Source: CAIVAT01 sp037133475
GTDB taxonomy: Bacteria; Bacteroidota; Bacteroidia; Bacteroidales; FEN-979
Direction of reading: 5' to 3'
DNA: 64,000 nucleotides
NCBI GenBank assembly: GCA_037133475.1
Contig: JBAXOB010000006.1
Location: forward strand, 62,001 to 126,000
Part shown: piece by piece, positions 53,366 to 62,022 of the stretch
Position numbering within the stretch: the stretch's first letter is position 1
Layout of the letters: every line of letters starts with the position of its first letter
Notes under the pieces: model-generated
Databases searched by the model: none
The model's input: the letters and a program-made list of their open reading frames with translations, nothing else
Told to the model about the DNA's origin: nothing
Program-made: the position numbers and the translations under genes

Positions 53366-53430
53366 GCATTGCCTGCATTCCCGCATTCCCGCATTCCAGC
53401 ATTCCTGCATTCCCGCATTCCTGCATTTGC
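53366..53430. repeat. Octamer array E (word GCATTCCC)
   Basis: Seven 8-bp steps from 53375: GCATTCCC, GCATTCCC, GCATTCCA, GCATTCCT, GCATTCCC, GCATTCCT, GCATTTGC, preceded by a degenerate unit at 53366. It reaches the yicC stop codon and lies in the yicC-gmk spacer. Confidence 0.8.
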
Positions 53431-54314
53431 TAAAGAATGTTCCCCAACTGTTCCTTAATCTTCTCAAGTTCATCCTTCATCCTGACGACGATCTTCTGAA
53501 TTTCCGCATCACTGGCCTTGGACCCGATGGTGTTGATTTCGCGGCCCATCTCCTGGGTGACGAATCCCAGTTTTTTGCCCTGCGCCCCCGCTTCGTGCAG
53601 GGTCTCCAGGAAATACTCGCAATGTTTGAGCAGGCGAACTTTTTCCTCGGTGATATCCAGTTTTTCAAGATAATAGATGAGTTCCTGTTCAAAGCGGTTC
53701 TGGTCGGGAGCGGCACCGTTAAAATCGCCCTTGTATTTGGCAAAATCGCGCAACAACCTGTCGCGTATTTCGGCCATACGGTTCTTCTCGAAGGGTTCGA
53801 TCAGTTCAAGGAGCTGAAGGATGGAGTGAACGCGGCGGAGCATGTCATCCTCCAGGATCCTGCCTTCATCCTGGCGAAACTCATCAACCTGGGCAAGTGC
53901 CTCCCTGATGGCCGGAACAATGGATTCCCAGTCGTGTTCATTCATCTCATCGCGGCTGGTCTGCATCACATCGGGCATCCTGACGACCAGTGAAAGCATA
54001 TCTGCCGGATATTGCTCCTCAAGGGCATCCGACAGGCTTTTTAACTCTTCGTGGTACTTTTTTGCAAGGGAATGGTTGATGGAATAACTCAGCATCTCAC
54101 CTGTAACTTCGGTTGAAATGTAAAAATCAACTTTTCCACGCTCCAGCTTCTGGGTGAGCAACGTTCTCACCTCCCACTCTTTTTCGCGGAAATAACCGGG
54201 AATCTTCAGGTTCAGATCGAGCTGCTTGCTGTTGAGTGTCTTTATTTCGATGGTCAGTTTTCGCCCGGTAATATCAAGGGTTGATTTTCCGTAACCTGTC
54301 ATGGATTTGATCAT
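53430..54314 (-). CDS. yicC: YicC-family endoribonuclease-like protein
   Basis: A 294-residue protein with the YicC_N domain (MIKSMTGYGKS, EIKTLNSKQLDLNLKIP) and the C-terminal DUF1732 domain (VRLLKHCEYFLETL, LGFVTQEMGREINTIGSKA). Relatives are reported as RNases acting on small RNAs or mRNA. ATG 54314 is used, since a -7-like octamer (TAAATTTG, minus, 54330-54337) covers the longer frame. Confidence 0.92.
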   Translation of the reverse strand: MIKSMTGYGKSTLDITGRKLTIEIKTLNSKQLDLNLKIPGYFREKEWEVRTLLTQKLERGKVDFYISTEVTGEMLSYSINHSLAKKYHEELKSLSDALEEQYPADMLSLVVRMPDVMQTSRDEMNEHDWESIVPAIREALAQVDEFRQDEGRILEDDMLRRVHSILQLLELIEPFEKNRMAEIRDRLLRDFAKYKGDFNGAAPDQNRFEQELIYYLEKLDITEEKVRLLKHCEYFLETLHEAGAQGKKLGFVTQEMGREINTIGSKASDAEIQKIVVRMKDELEKIKEQLGNIL

Positions 54315-54391
54315 GTGCGCTTTTTTAAGCAAATTTACGGAATAATTTGGCCAAATCAGGTTTTGCCCGACGGTTGATCCCTCCTTTTTAC

Positions 54392-54399
54392 TAAATTTG
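54392..54399 (+). promoter_or_regulatory. Possible -7 box (TAAATTTG) of the phospholipase-D-type gene
   Basis: Matches the octamer consensus; the nearest TTTG upstream is 26 nt away, so it is weak. If used, array F would lie in the leader of the mRNA. Confidence 0.3.
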
Positions 54400-54488
54400 A
54401 ACGAAGAATCACGACAATACCAACCAGTCCGCCAAAAAACAGGGACGTACTACGGATTCGATCACAACCGGCATCTCGCCTGTCACCC

Positions 54489-54558
54489 GTTGCCTGATGC
54501 CTGTTGCATGTTGCTTATTGCCCATTGCCTGATGTCTATTGCCTATTGCCTGATGCCT
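54489..54558. repeat. Heptamer array F (word ATTGCCT)
   Basis: Ten exact 7-bp steps: GTTGCCT, GATGCCT, GTTGCAT, GTTGCTT, ATTGCCC, ATTGCCT, GATGTCT, ATTGCCT, ATTGCCT, GATGCCT. It ends 13 bases before the ATG of the next gene. Confidence 0.85.
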
Positions 54559-54571
54559 AACCTCAAAAAAT

Positions 54572-55636
54572 ATGGTTTACCGAGTCATTGACGATATCAT
54601 GCAGTTATACGGTCTGATGCTGGAGGATATTGCCAGGGCGCAGGATTATATTTACCTGGAGACCTACAAATTTGCCAATGACGTCATGGGGGTGAGGTTT
54701 CGTGACGCGCTCACTCGGAAGGCAAAGGCCGGGGTCAAGGTGAGGATACTGATTGACTCGTGGGGCAGGGGGCCCGTTTCCGAGACCTTCTTTACCGAGA
54801 TGATCCGGTATGGGGGAGAGGTCAAGTTTTTTGAAAAGATCAAGATCAATACCGACATTTTTACACGCGGGCACAGGAGGGATCATCGCAAAATCCTGGT
54901 GATCGACGACACGGTCAGCTATATCGGCTCCGCCAACATCACCGGTTACAACCTGAACTGGCGTGAATTGTGCCTGCGGATGGAGGGCCCCCTGGCATTG
55001 TCCTTCAAAAAGGTGTTTCTTGAAAATTTCGAAGCCTTCAACCAGTATTTTATTACAAGGAAGGCTACTTTTACCCGTAAAATAAGGCAGGGCAGCTTTG
55101 AGATTATCAGGGATGTGCCTTCCATCCAGTTTCAGCGGCTGCGAAAGCGTTATACGCAGCTTATCCGGCAGGCGGCTCATTCGGTGGTGATCGAAACTCC
55201 CTATTTCCTGCCCGGTTTTGTGTTGCGCAAGGCCATGATGGATGCCAGCAAGAGAGGGGTGAGCGTAAAGGTGATCATGCCAAAGCATTCCGATGTGGGG
55301 ATGGTTGACCTGCTGCGCAACAAATACCTGGGGTTGCTGCACGATGCCGGCATCAACCTCCTGTTTTACATGCCCCATAACCTGCATGCCAAACTGCTGA
55401 TGATCGACGGGGAGATCTTCTCCATATCCAGCGCCAACTTCGACTTCCGGAGTTTCAGGTACCTGTATGAAATTGCACTGATCGGCACCGAACCCGACAT
55501 CCTGGCACAATTAAACGAACATGTGGCCGAAACCATCCGCAACTCGCAGGAAATCGACTATCTTGAATGGAAACGCAGACCCCTGATCCAGAAAATCTTT
55601 GAATGGGTATTGTTACCCTTCCGCCATTTCTTCTGA
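54572..55636 (+). CDS. Phospholipase D-type cardiolipin synthase
   Basis: A 354-residue protein with two HKD motifs: His105/Lys107/Asp112 in HRKILVIDD and His272/Lys274/Asp279 in HAKLLMIDG, each followed by GSAN or SSAN. It lacks the N-terminal membrane helices of ClsA and is thus closer to ClsB-like enzymes, which join phosphatidylglycerol with a second phospholipid. A basic C-terminus may lie on the membrane. Convergent with the EamA gene. Confidence 0.9.
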   Translation: MVYRVIDDIMQLYGLMLEDIARAQDYIYLETYKFANDVMGVRFRDALTRKAKAGVKVRILIDSWGRGPVSETFFTEMIRYGGEVKFFEKIKINTDIFTRGHRRDHRKILVIDDTVSYIGSANITGYNLNWRELCLRMEGPLALSFKKVFLENFEAFNQYFITRKATFTRKIRQGSFEIIRDVPSIQFQRLRKRYTQLIRQAAHSVVIETPYFLPGFVLRKAMMDASKRGVSVKVIMPKHSDVGMVDLLRNKYLGLLHDAGINLLFYMPHNLHAKLLMIDGEIFSISSANFDFRSFRYLYEIALIGTEPDILAQLNEHVAETIRNSQEIDYLEWKRRPLIQKIFEWVLLPFRHFF

Positions 55637-55694
55637 TTTTTTCCGGATTCCGGGCATCAGGCTCCGGCCTGCCGGGGGATCATTCTCCCGGTTG

Positions 55695-56648
55695 TCATTC
55701 CTCCTCATCTCTTATCAGTATCTCAGACCCGGCATCCCCTGTCAGCCGGTGTTTTTCAGGCACCTCCCCCTTTTTTGGCCTGTTCACGATATAGACCCCG
55801 GCAAAGATCAGCAGGGCTGCCAGTGTTTTGGGGAGGGTAATTCCTCCCTGGCCTACCGTGACCGACATGGCTGCGGCAATGACGGGCTGGAGATAGCTGT
55901 AATAGCTGACGACCGTGGTGCTTACCGTTTTAAGGGCGAAGTTGATCAGCAGGTATGCAACAAAGGTGTTCAGGAAGATGACATAAAAGATCCCCAGCCA
56001 GGCCGAGGAGGTGATGGCGGCAAAGTTGATCGTCAGGGCGGGTTTTACGGATAGGGGCAGGACAAACAACAAGCCGAAGAAGGAGACCCATTTCAGGATC
56101 GTGGCGGTGTGGTACTTTGCTACCAGGGGTTTGAGCAATACCAGGTAAAGGGCATAGAATACCATATTGAGGAAGATCAGCAGGTTCCCCAGGGCGTGTT
56201 CGCCGTTTAAACTAACCTGCTGGCCGTTCAGGATGAGGATCAGCACGCCGCAGGCGCCCAGGGCGATACCTCCCGATTTTTGCCAGGTGATCTTTTCGCC
56301 GATAATCAGGGTGGCAAAGACCATCACCAGGATTGGGTTCAGGACATGGATCAGGGATGCGTCAACCGGGGTGCTCAGGTTCAGCCCCTCATAAAAGAGT
56401 GTCTGGTTTAGGGCAAAGCCCAGCATGCCGCACACCGCCAGCATCACCAGGTCTCTGCGTTCGACCTTCTCTGGTGCGAAAAACTGCTGGAAAAGCCAGT
56501 AGATAATGGCAACTCCCAGCAGCCGGATAAAGATCAGCTGCATGGGTGAAAGCATGGCGGGCATCAGCCCCTTGACAATATTATAGGCAAACCCGAAAAT
56601 GAAGGTGGAGGTGAGCAGCGCCAGGTGTGCCTTGAAGGTATGGTTCAT
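55695..56648 (-). CDS. EamA/DMT-family transporter
   Basis: A 317-residue membrane protein with ten predicted helices in two EamA repeats. ATG 56648 is the start, as the longer frame would run through the hsp20 terminator (56668-56707). A TATCTTTG octamer (56653-56660, minus) lies five bases before the ATG, so the mRNA would be nearly leaderless if it is used. Substrate unknown; relatives export amino acids or metabolites. Confidence 0.9.
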   Translation of the reverse strand: MNHTFKAHLALLTSTFIFGFAYNIVKGLMPAMLSPMQLIFIRLLGVAIIYWLFQQFFAPEKVERRDLVMLAVCGMLGFALNQTLFYEGLNLSTPVDASLIHVLNPILVMVFATLIIGEKITWQKSGGIALGACGVLILILNGQQVSLNGEHALGNLLIFLNMVFYALYLVLLKPLVAKYHTATILKWVSFFGLLFVLPLSVKPALTINFAAITSSAWLGIFYVIFLNTFVAYLLINFALKTVSTTVVSYYSYLQPVIAAAMSVTVGQGGITLPKTLAALLIFAGVYIVNRPKKGEVPEKHRLTGDAGSEILIRDEEE

Positions 56649-56667
56649 CCGGCAAAGATAAAACAAA

Positions 56668-56707
56668 AAGGTCCGGCCGGGGTGGTTTCCCACCCCGGCC
56701 GGACCTT
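56668..56707 (-). terminator. Terminator of hsp20
   Basis: An 18-bp perfect stem (AAGGTCCGGCCGGGGTGG and its complement) around a short T-rich loop, followed on the minus strand by a T-rich run. Confidence 0.85.
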
Positions 56708-56724
56708 CATTTCCGCGAACCAGG

Positions 56725-57150
56725 TTACGAAATCTTAATCTCCTTCTTCATTTCAACCCGTTCATCCTGCCTTTTGGGAAGCGTGATCTTTAAAATCCCC
56801 TCTTCATAATCGGCTTTGATGGATTCCAGGTCGATGGTCTTTGGCAAGGTAAACGCCCTGCTGAACGAGCCGTAGTAGAACTCCTTGCGGGTGTAGTTTT
56901 TACCCTCCTCACGCTTCTGGTCTTCGAATTCGGCTGAGATATTCAGCACATTGTTTTCCAGGTTGATCCTGAAATCATCCTTTTTCATCCCGGGCGCGGC
57001 AATGTCAAGGACAAACGCGTCGGCGTTCTCAATGATGTTGGCTGCCGGATCACTGAAACGCTTTCCGAAGAAATCGCCGAGATCGTTGTCAAACAGATTG
57101 GTTACCATATCCGTTAACGGATTCCTGTGTTGCCATTTAATGAGTGTCAT
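56725..57150 (-). CDS. hsp20: Small heat-shock protein (Hsp20/alpha-crystallin)
   Basis: A 141-residue chaperone. The alpha-crystallin domain spans about 38-130, with FVLDIAAPGMKKDDF, the GSFSRAFTLP loop and EEGILKITLPK; the C-terminal VEMKKEIKIS carries the IxI-like anchor. It holds unfolding proteins in the cytoplasm. The upstream region has a repeated TGTCATTTTGTC element that may give stress control. Confidence 0.95.
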   Translation of the reverse strand: MTLIKWQHRNPLTDMVTNLFDNDLGDFFGKRFSDPAANIIENADAFVLDIAAPGMKKDDFRINLENNVLNISAEFEDQKREEGKNYTRKEFYYGSFSRAFTLPKTIDLESIKADYEEGILKITLPKRQDERVEMKKEIKIS

Positions 57151-57241
57151 GGTTTTATCTCCTTATTTTTTAGTTTAACATTGGGTTGTTGATCAGAAAA
57201 AGTCAATTTCTGTACCAGTGGGAAAAAAATCAAAAATTGCA

Positions 57242-57342
57242 GACAAAATGACACAATATATAAAGAAATATTTGCCGACAACCCCTGTTTTAATTTGAAT
57301 TTGCAGGATTTATAAGGGTTATCGGTTGGTGACAAAATGACA
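57242..57342. promoter_or_regulatory. Two direct copies of GACAAAATGACA upstream of hsp20
   Basis: Copies at 57242-57253 and 57331-57342; the second extends to TGACAAAATGACA. On the hsp20 strand they read TGTCATTTTGTC, a tandem TGTC pair. They lie about 92 and 181 bp before the hsp20 start and may be operator sites. Confidence 0.4.
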
Positions 57343-57367
57343 ATGAAACATATGTCCCGGAATGATC

Positions 57368-58165
57368 CTAAGCAGTTGCAGGATTTTCCTGCTCTTTTTT
57401 AGTCAGTTCATAAAGCTGATGGGCAAGCTCCTTGGCATCGAGATGTTTAAAGGAGTCGTAAGGGATCGGGTCGAGTACCATTAATTTTATCCTGTCGTTT
57501 TTGTGGATCAGCAATCCCCCCTTTTTGATAGCCCGGTGGGTCTCCTTCAGGATAACAGGTAAAATGGGGGATTTTGTTTCCAGCGCCAGCCGGAAGGCCC
57601 CGGTTTTGTAAGGCTGCAGGTTGCCGTCGTGTGAACGGGTTCCTTCGGGGAAGAGAATCATCGAATTGCCGGCGCGGATCGATTCAGCGGCACGGTCCAT
57701 CATCAGTAATTTGCTTTTTCCGCGGCTCCGCTCGATAGGGATATAGCCGTTCAGTCCCATATTCCAGCCGATGAAGGGGATCATGAACAGCTCTTTTTTG
57801 GCGACCCATTTGAAATGACGGTGAAGTTTGAACAGCACCAGGATGTCGGCTCCCGACTGGTGGTTGGAGACCATTACATAGGTCTGTTTCGGGTCGATCT
57901 TGTTGCGACCTTCGACCGTCACTTTCCAGTAGGGATTGATTCCCAGTATGATATCAGACCACCGGCAGGTAAACTGGTGAAGGATCACCCTGCGCCGGTC
58001 GAACCACACGGTGGTGATCCAAAGAAAAATAGAAACAGGGAAAAGCAGGGCAGAGATAAAAAAGAGGGAAAACCAGAAATAGCAGGATACCCCGATCTGC
58101 ATCAGGTACCCGAATCCTGTGATATTCCGTTGTTCATCCTGCATGGGTCGCCCGTTTTTGCTCAT
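57368..58165 (-). CDS. plsC: 1-acyl-sn-glycerol-3-phosphate acyltransferase
   Basis: A 265-residue acyltransferase that makes phosphatidic acid. The His-x4-Asp motif is NHQSGAD, followed by KKELFMIPFIGW, YIPIERS and LFPEGTRSHDG. One or two hydrophobic helices near residues 20-50 anchor it to the inner membrane. The start overlaps the rluD stop by four bases. Confidence 0.93.
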   Translation of the reverse strand: MSKNGRPMQDEQRNITGFGYLMQIGVSCYFWFSLFFISALLFPVSIFLWITTVWFDRRRVILHQFTCRWSDIILGINPYWKVTVEGRNKIDPKQTYVMVSNHQSGADILVLFKLHRHFKWVAKKELFMIPFIGWNMGLNGYIPIERSRGKSKLLMMDRAAESIRAGNSMILFPEGTRSHDGNLQPYKTGAFRLALETKSPILPVILKETHRAIKKGGLLIHKNDRIKLMVLDPIPYDSFKHLDAKELAHQLYELTKKEQENPATA

Positions 58166-59241
58166 GGTTCATTATCGATGCTCCTGCCCGACGAATATAG
58201 TCTCCATTTGCCGATCACGGCAGACAGGTCGGCAGGGTATTCCGAGTCGAAATGGATGAATTGTTTCGTGGAAGGATGGATAAAGCCGAGGGACTTTGCA
58301 TGTAAGGCCTGCCGGGGAATGAGTTTGAAACAGTTCTGGACAAACTGTTTGTATTTGGTGAAGGTAGTCCCTTTGAGGATCTCAGACCCGCCGTAACTTT
58401 CGTCATTAAAGAGGGGGTGCCCGATATGCTTGAAATGAATGCGGATCTGGTGGGTACGTCCTGTTTCAAGCTGACAGGATACCAGGGTCACATACCCGAA
58501 GCGCTCAAGCACATGGTAGTGCGTGACCGCATGCCGCCCCTTCTCCTCATCTTCATAGACCGACTGCACCAGCCGGTTGCGGACATCCCTGCCGATATTG
58601 GCTTCGATGGTGCCTGAATCGCCGGCCAGGTTTCCCCACACGAGCGCCACATAGGAGCGGTCGATGGTATGGTCAAAAAACTGCCGGGCAATTTTCGACT
58701 GTGCCAGTTCGTTTTTTGCAACCAGCAAAATGCCGCTGGTATCCTTGTCGATACGGTGTACCAGGTAGGGCTTGATGTCGGGATTATCCGGGTTGGTCTG
58801 CTGCAGGTGATAAAGCAGTGCGTTCTGAAGGGTGCCAGTGAAGTTCCCGTGGCCCGGGTGGACCACCATTCCGGCGGTTTTATTGATTACGATGATGTCG
58901 TCATCCTCATAAACAATGGAGATCGGGATGTTTTCGGGGTAGATCTCGGTATCGCGGGGAGGATAGGCCAGGACGATTGAGATGGCGTCGAGGGGTTTGA
59001 CTTTGTAATTGGGCTTGATCGCCACGCCATTCACCAGGATATTGCCGGCGTGGGCAGAGTTCTGTATCCTGTTGCGGGAGGCGTTTTCGATTTTTGCCAT
59101 GAGGTATTTGTCGATCCGCAACTGACCCTGTTTCTTGTCAACCACGAAACGGAAATGCTCAAATAATTCACCTGATTCCTCTGAAATATCTGTCTTTTCA
59201 AGGGGGTCGCCGGTACCTTCGGGTGGAGTTTTTTTATTCAT
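58162..59241 (-). CDS. rluD: RluD-family 23S rRNA pseudouridine synthase
   Basis: A 359-residue enzyme. S4 RNA-binding domain (about 37-95, RIDKYLMAKIENASRNRIQ), then the catalytic domain with Asp in HRIDKDTSGIL, VINKTAGMVVHPGHG, and GRTHQIRIHF. ATG 59241 is preferred: the longer frame would overlap the upstream gene by nearly 100 bases. Likely modifies helix 69 uridines of 23S rRNA. Confidence 0.94.
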   Translation of the reverse strand: MNKKTPPEGTGDPLEKTDISEESGELFEHFRFVVDKKQGQLRIDKYLMAKIENASRNRIQNSAHAGNILVNGVAIKPNYKVKPLDAISIVLAYPPRDTEIYPENIPISIVYEDDDIIVINKTAGMVVHPGHGNFTGTLQNALLYHLQQTNPDNPDIKPYLVHRIDKDTSGILLVAKNELAQSKIARQFFDHTIDRSYVALVWGNLAGDSGTIEANIGRDVRNRLVQSVYEDEEKGRHAVTHYHVLERFGYVTLVSCQLETGRTHQIRIHFKHIGHPLFNDESYGGSEILKGTTFTKYKQFVQNCFKLIPRQALHAKSLGFIHPSTKQFIHFDSEYPADLSAVIGKWRLYSSGRSIDNEP

Positions 59242-59257
59242 GAAATTGAACAGGGCC

Positions 59258-61237
59258 CTATCGGGCAATAATGAATTTGGCAACTCCATGGTTGAATTCA
59301 GCGGGATCTCTGTATTCGAGGAAGTAGAGGCCGTTTGCCAGTGATGAAACATCGATTTCGCTGTTGAACCTGGATTTCAGAACAACATGGCCGACCATGT
59401 CGGTGATGGTGATGAGGGATGATTCAACCAATTGCTGCCTGCCGGCTGGCGCCGGGAGGAGGAGATGAAGGGTGGTTCCGCTGCAGGGATTCGGATAGAC
59501 CGAAAGTTTCATCTGTCCGGTCATGATATCTGCAATCCCCACAGGGATTGGTTTCCCAACCACCGGACGGATCATCAGGGAGCCGCTGTAACTCGAATTG
59601 TTCCATGTTCCGCCGGTGTTCACAAATATCTCGCTTTGGCTGTTGTTGTAGCTGTCAAATCCGATCGATAAATTGTCATCGGTGGTTTGAATCCAGCCAA
59701 CATAGAAGGTTCCTGTAATGGGAAGCGGCGGACTGATATGAAAGGTGATGAATTTATTCAGACTGTCGGCATAATAGGGCACCACCAGGTTGGAGAAAAT
59801 TGTATCGCCGGGTTTTCCCGCATTGTTATTCCAGACGCACAGGAAAAAGCTTTGTTTGCTGGCGTTGCTGAGGGTCCTGTTGAAATACATCCTGATGGCC
59901 CGCAGGGTGTCGGGCGATTTGTTGAGCTTAAACCGGTAGGCAAGTTGAGAACCGGCCGGTTTGAGACCGTAACTGGCTTCCGGGGTGCCGTCGTCATAGG
60001 CAAAATAGTTGTAAAACCGCTGGTAGGCCTGCATGGTATCCCCGACGGTCGAGCCGGGCGTGATATCCTTCACCACGTGTTTTATCAGGAAAACAGCGCT
60101 ATCCGTGGAATTTACGGGAATTATGAAGGAAAACGCCGGATGGGCAAATTTCTGGTAGGTCACATAGGGACTGGGCGGGGAGGTATAGGGCTGGATGTTG
60201 AAATTACCGCCAGTGTACGTTTTGCTGAAACTTCCTGCGGGATTTGTCAGGTAATAGTTATAACTCGACATATGCGCCACAACATCCCTGTTTGACATGA
60301 GGATATCAAGCGTATCGCGGATTTCGTTCGTAGGGTCGTTGCAATACTGTGGATAGGGCATCGACTGGTAGCGTTTCAGCAGCGAAGGCGGGGGATATAT
60401 GAACCGCAGTTCATGGGATAGCGTATCGAACCGGTTCCTGCCCAGGTTGAGATAGACATTGTCGAGGTTCCAGTCATCCGTATTGTTCTGCCAGCTGGGC
60501 TCGGCCGAACTGGCAAGGCTCGCGTAGTTGAAAAACTGGAAGCGGAATTTTTTCTTAAAAAACACTGGATCCGTCACCGGGACCATGACATGAACAAAAT
60601 AGCGGTTGTTATGCAGGTAAAAAGTGTCGAGCGACATTCCGTTTGCATACCACATTTTTCTCCATAGGTCAGGAACGTGGGTTGTATCTACGGGTGTAAT
60701 GCTGTCGTGGGCGGGGGAGACGAGGAATTGCAGGATCAGGGAGTCGGCGGCCTGCGGGGCTCGTCCCCTTCCCTGCGGCTGGTAATAAAAAGAGAGGTAA
60801 ACCGAATCGGCCGGCGTGATCCGCCGCGGAAGCGGTGAGAAAATTGAATCAAGCCGGATGAACCTGGAGGTCAGGTGATCGGCAATAAAGGCGTCAGGGC
60901 CGGGAACGGCGGCAGGATACATGTTCCCGGAATCATTGATGGCATCCAGGGTCATCACGCCAATGTTGACCGGGAATACAGGATACTGGTCGTTTTCAAA
61001 AGCGTAATGGTCGATCCACCGAAGTCTTGAAGGAAACACGTCATTGGCCGAGAAATCATCAAAAAAGGGGAGGGTGACCGGGATTGTATCAAGTCCTGCG
61101 TCGGTGCTTTTCATCCGGGAAAGTTCCAAAACTTTTGCCTGGACCACCGGGTTGGTTTGCAGACCTGTAAGGATCTCCTGCGAAAACCCTGCAATCCCCG
61201 TGAACAGGGCAATGATCGTGATTAAAAAAAACCGCAT
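59258..61237 (-). CDS. Secreted protein with type IX sorting domain
   Basis: A 659-residue exported protein. The signal peptide is MRFFLITIIALFTGIAGFSQ; an in-frame ATG eight codons upstream (61261) is an alternative start. The body is a beta-rich region with FFDDFSAND and FRFQFFNYASLASSAEPSWQNN, without a known catalytic motif. The last 75-80 residues are a type A type IX secretion sorting domain (KLSVYPNPCSG, ITDMVGHVVL, LANGLYFLEY). It would cross the outer membrane and be attached to the cell surface or released. It lies between the PASTA gene and rluD. Confidence 0.88.
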   Translation of the reverse strand: MRFFLITIIALFTGIAGFSQEILTGLQTNPVVQAKVLELSRMKSTDAGLDTIPVTLPFFDDFSANDVFPSRLRWIDHYAFENDQYPVFPVNIGVMTLDAINDSGNMYPAAVPGPDAFIADHLTSRFIRLDSIFSPLPRRITPADSVYLSFYYQPQGRGRAPQAADSLILQFLVSPAHDSITPVDTTHVPDLWRKMWYANGMSLDTFYLHNNRYFVHVMVPVTDPVFFKKKFRFQFFNYASLASSAEPSWQNNTDDWNLDNVYLNLGRNRFDTLSHELRFIYPPPSLLKRYQSMPYPQYCNDPTNEIRDTLDILMSNRDVVAHMSSYNYYLTNPAGSFSKTYTGGNFNIQPYTSPPSPYVTYQKFAHPAFSFIIPVNSTDSAVFLIKHVVKDITPGSTVGDTMQAYQRFYNYFAYDDGTPEASYGLKPAGSQLAYRFKLNKSPDTLRAIRMYFNRTLSNASKQSFFLCVWNNNAGKPGDTIFSNLVVPYYADSLNKFITFHISPPLPITGTFYVGWIQTTDDNLSIGFDSYNNSQSEIFVNTGGTWNNSSYSGSLMIRPVVGKPIPVGIADIMTGQMKLSVYPNPCSGTTLHLLLPAPAGRQQLVESSLITITDMVGHVVLKSRFNSEIDVSSLANGLYFLEYRDPAEFNHGVAKFIIAR

Positions 61238-61304
61238 TACAACGTCAGATTTACTACTCATTAATATTGTATCATATCGCAACAGCAAGCCTTTGACCTG
61301 CAAA

Positions 61305-61895
61305 TTAAATGCTGTCGCCCTTCAGCGAATCAATCTTGATTTGCGATGCCTTCGCACCCATCCCGACCGTGAGGCTGATTACCGACCCTTTGTTGATGGA
61401 TGTTCCAGCCTTGATCGTCTTTCCTCCATAAAGCTGGTTCTGGACGGCATCTTCGTCAAACGAGCGAATATACAGCAATTTTCCCAGTTTGAGGCCGGAA
61501 GATTCGAGCATGGTTTGCGCCTGGCGGAGGGTCAGGTCGCGCAGGTCGGGCATGGTTGTTTTTTCAGGGACGATTGAAGTTACCGTCATATAGACCATCC
61601 GGTTCTTCTTGACTTTTGCCCCGGGGTAGGGGTCCTGCGAAAGGATGGCCCCCGTCGGTTTGTCAGGATCAAAAAGGGAATCAATGACCGAAAACTGGTA
61701 ATTCCTGTAATCAGCGCTTTCATGAACACCTTTGTAATTCATCCCCCTGAAATCAGGGACGATGATATAATCGTTATGCTTGGTGTACCAAGCAAGTGAT
61801 TGCAGGGTGATCCAGATCAATACGGCCGTGATCCCCGTTGCAAGGAGGAGGTGTTTGAGAAATGTTTTTGAAAAAAGGAACCGTAAAAAATTCAT
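61305..61895 (-). CDS. PASTA-domain membrane protein
   Basis: A 196-residue protein with one N-terminal transmembrane helix (about 15-35), then PASTA repeats: YIIVPDFRGMNYKG onwards and TTMPDLRDLTLRQAQTMLESSGL, and a third, partial unit. PASTA domains bind peptidoglycan stem peptides or muropeptides; no kinase domain is present. ATG 61895 is used; the TTG one codon upstream is less likely. Divergent from ddl. Confidence 0.88.
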   Translation of the reverse strand: MNFLRFLFSKTFLKHLLLATGITAVLIWITLQSLAWYTKHNDYIIVPDFRGMNYKGVHESADYRNYQFSVIDSLFDPDKPTGAILSQDPYPGAKVKKNRMVYMTVTSIVPEKTTMPDLRDLTLRQAQTMLESSGLKLGKLLYIRSFDEDAVQNQLYGGKTIKAGTSINKGSVISLTVGMGAKASQIKIDSLKGDSI

Positions 61896-61956
61896 CAACC
61901 GCTTTATCTGGATAACCTGAAAACGTATGTTTTATTGTATTTTCCAAAAGAATTGA

Positions 61957-61987
61957 CAAACTTACGGAAAAATTAAATTTTGCGCAA
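61957..61987 (-). promoter_or_regulatory. Promoter-like sequence of the PASTA-T9SS-rluD-plsC group
   Basis: Minus strand: TTG (61985-61987), 20-nt spacer, TAAGTTTG (61957-61964). It overlaps the ddl promoter, so the two may compete. Confidence 0.45.
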
Positions 61988-62012
61988 GCGGGAATGAAAA
62001 TGACTATTTTTG
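61979..62012 (+). promoter_or_regulatory. Promoter-like sequence of ddl
   Basis: TTTG (61979-61982), 22-nt spacer, TATTTTTG (62005-62012). It allows only a very short leader before ATG 62023. Confidence 0.45.
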
Positions 62013-62022
62013 TTCCTCAAAA

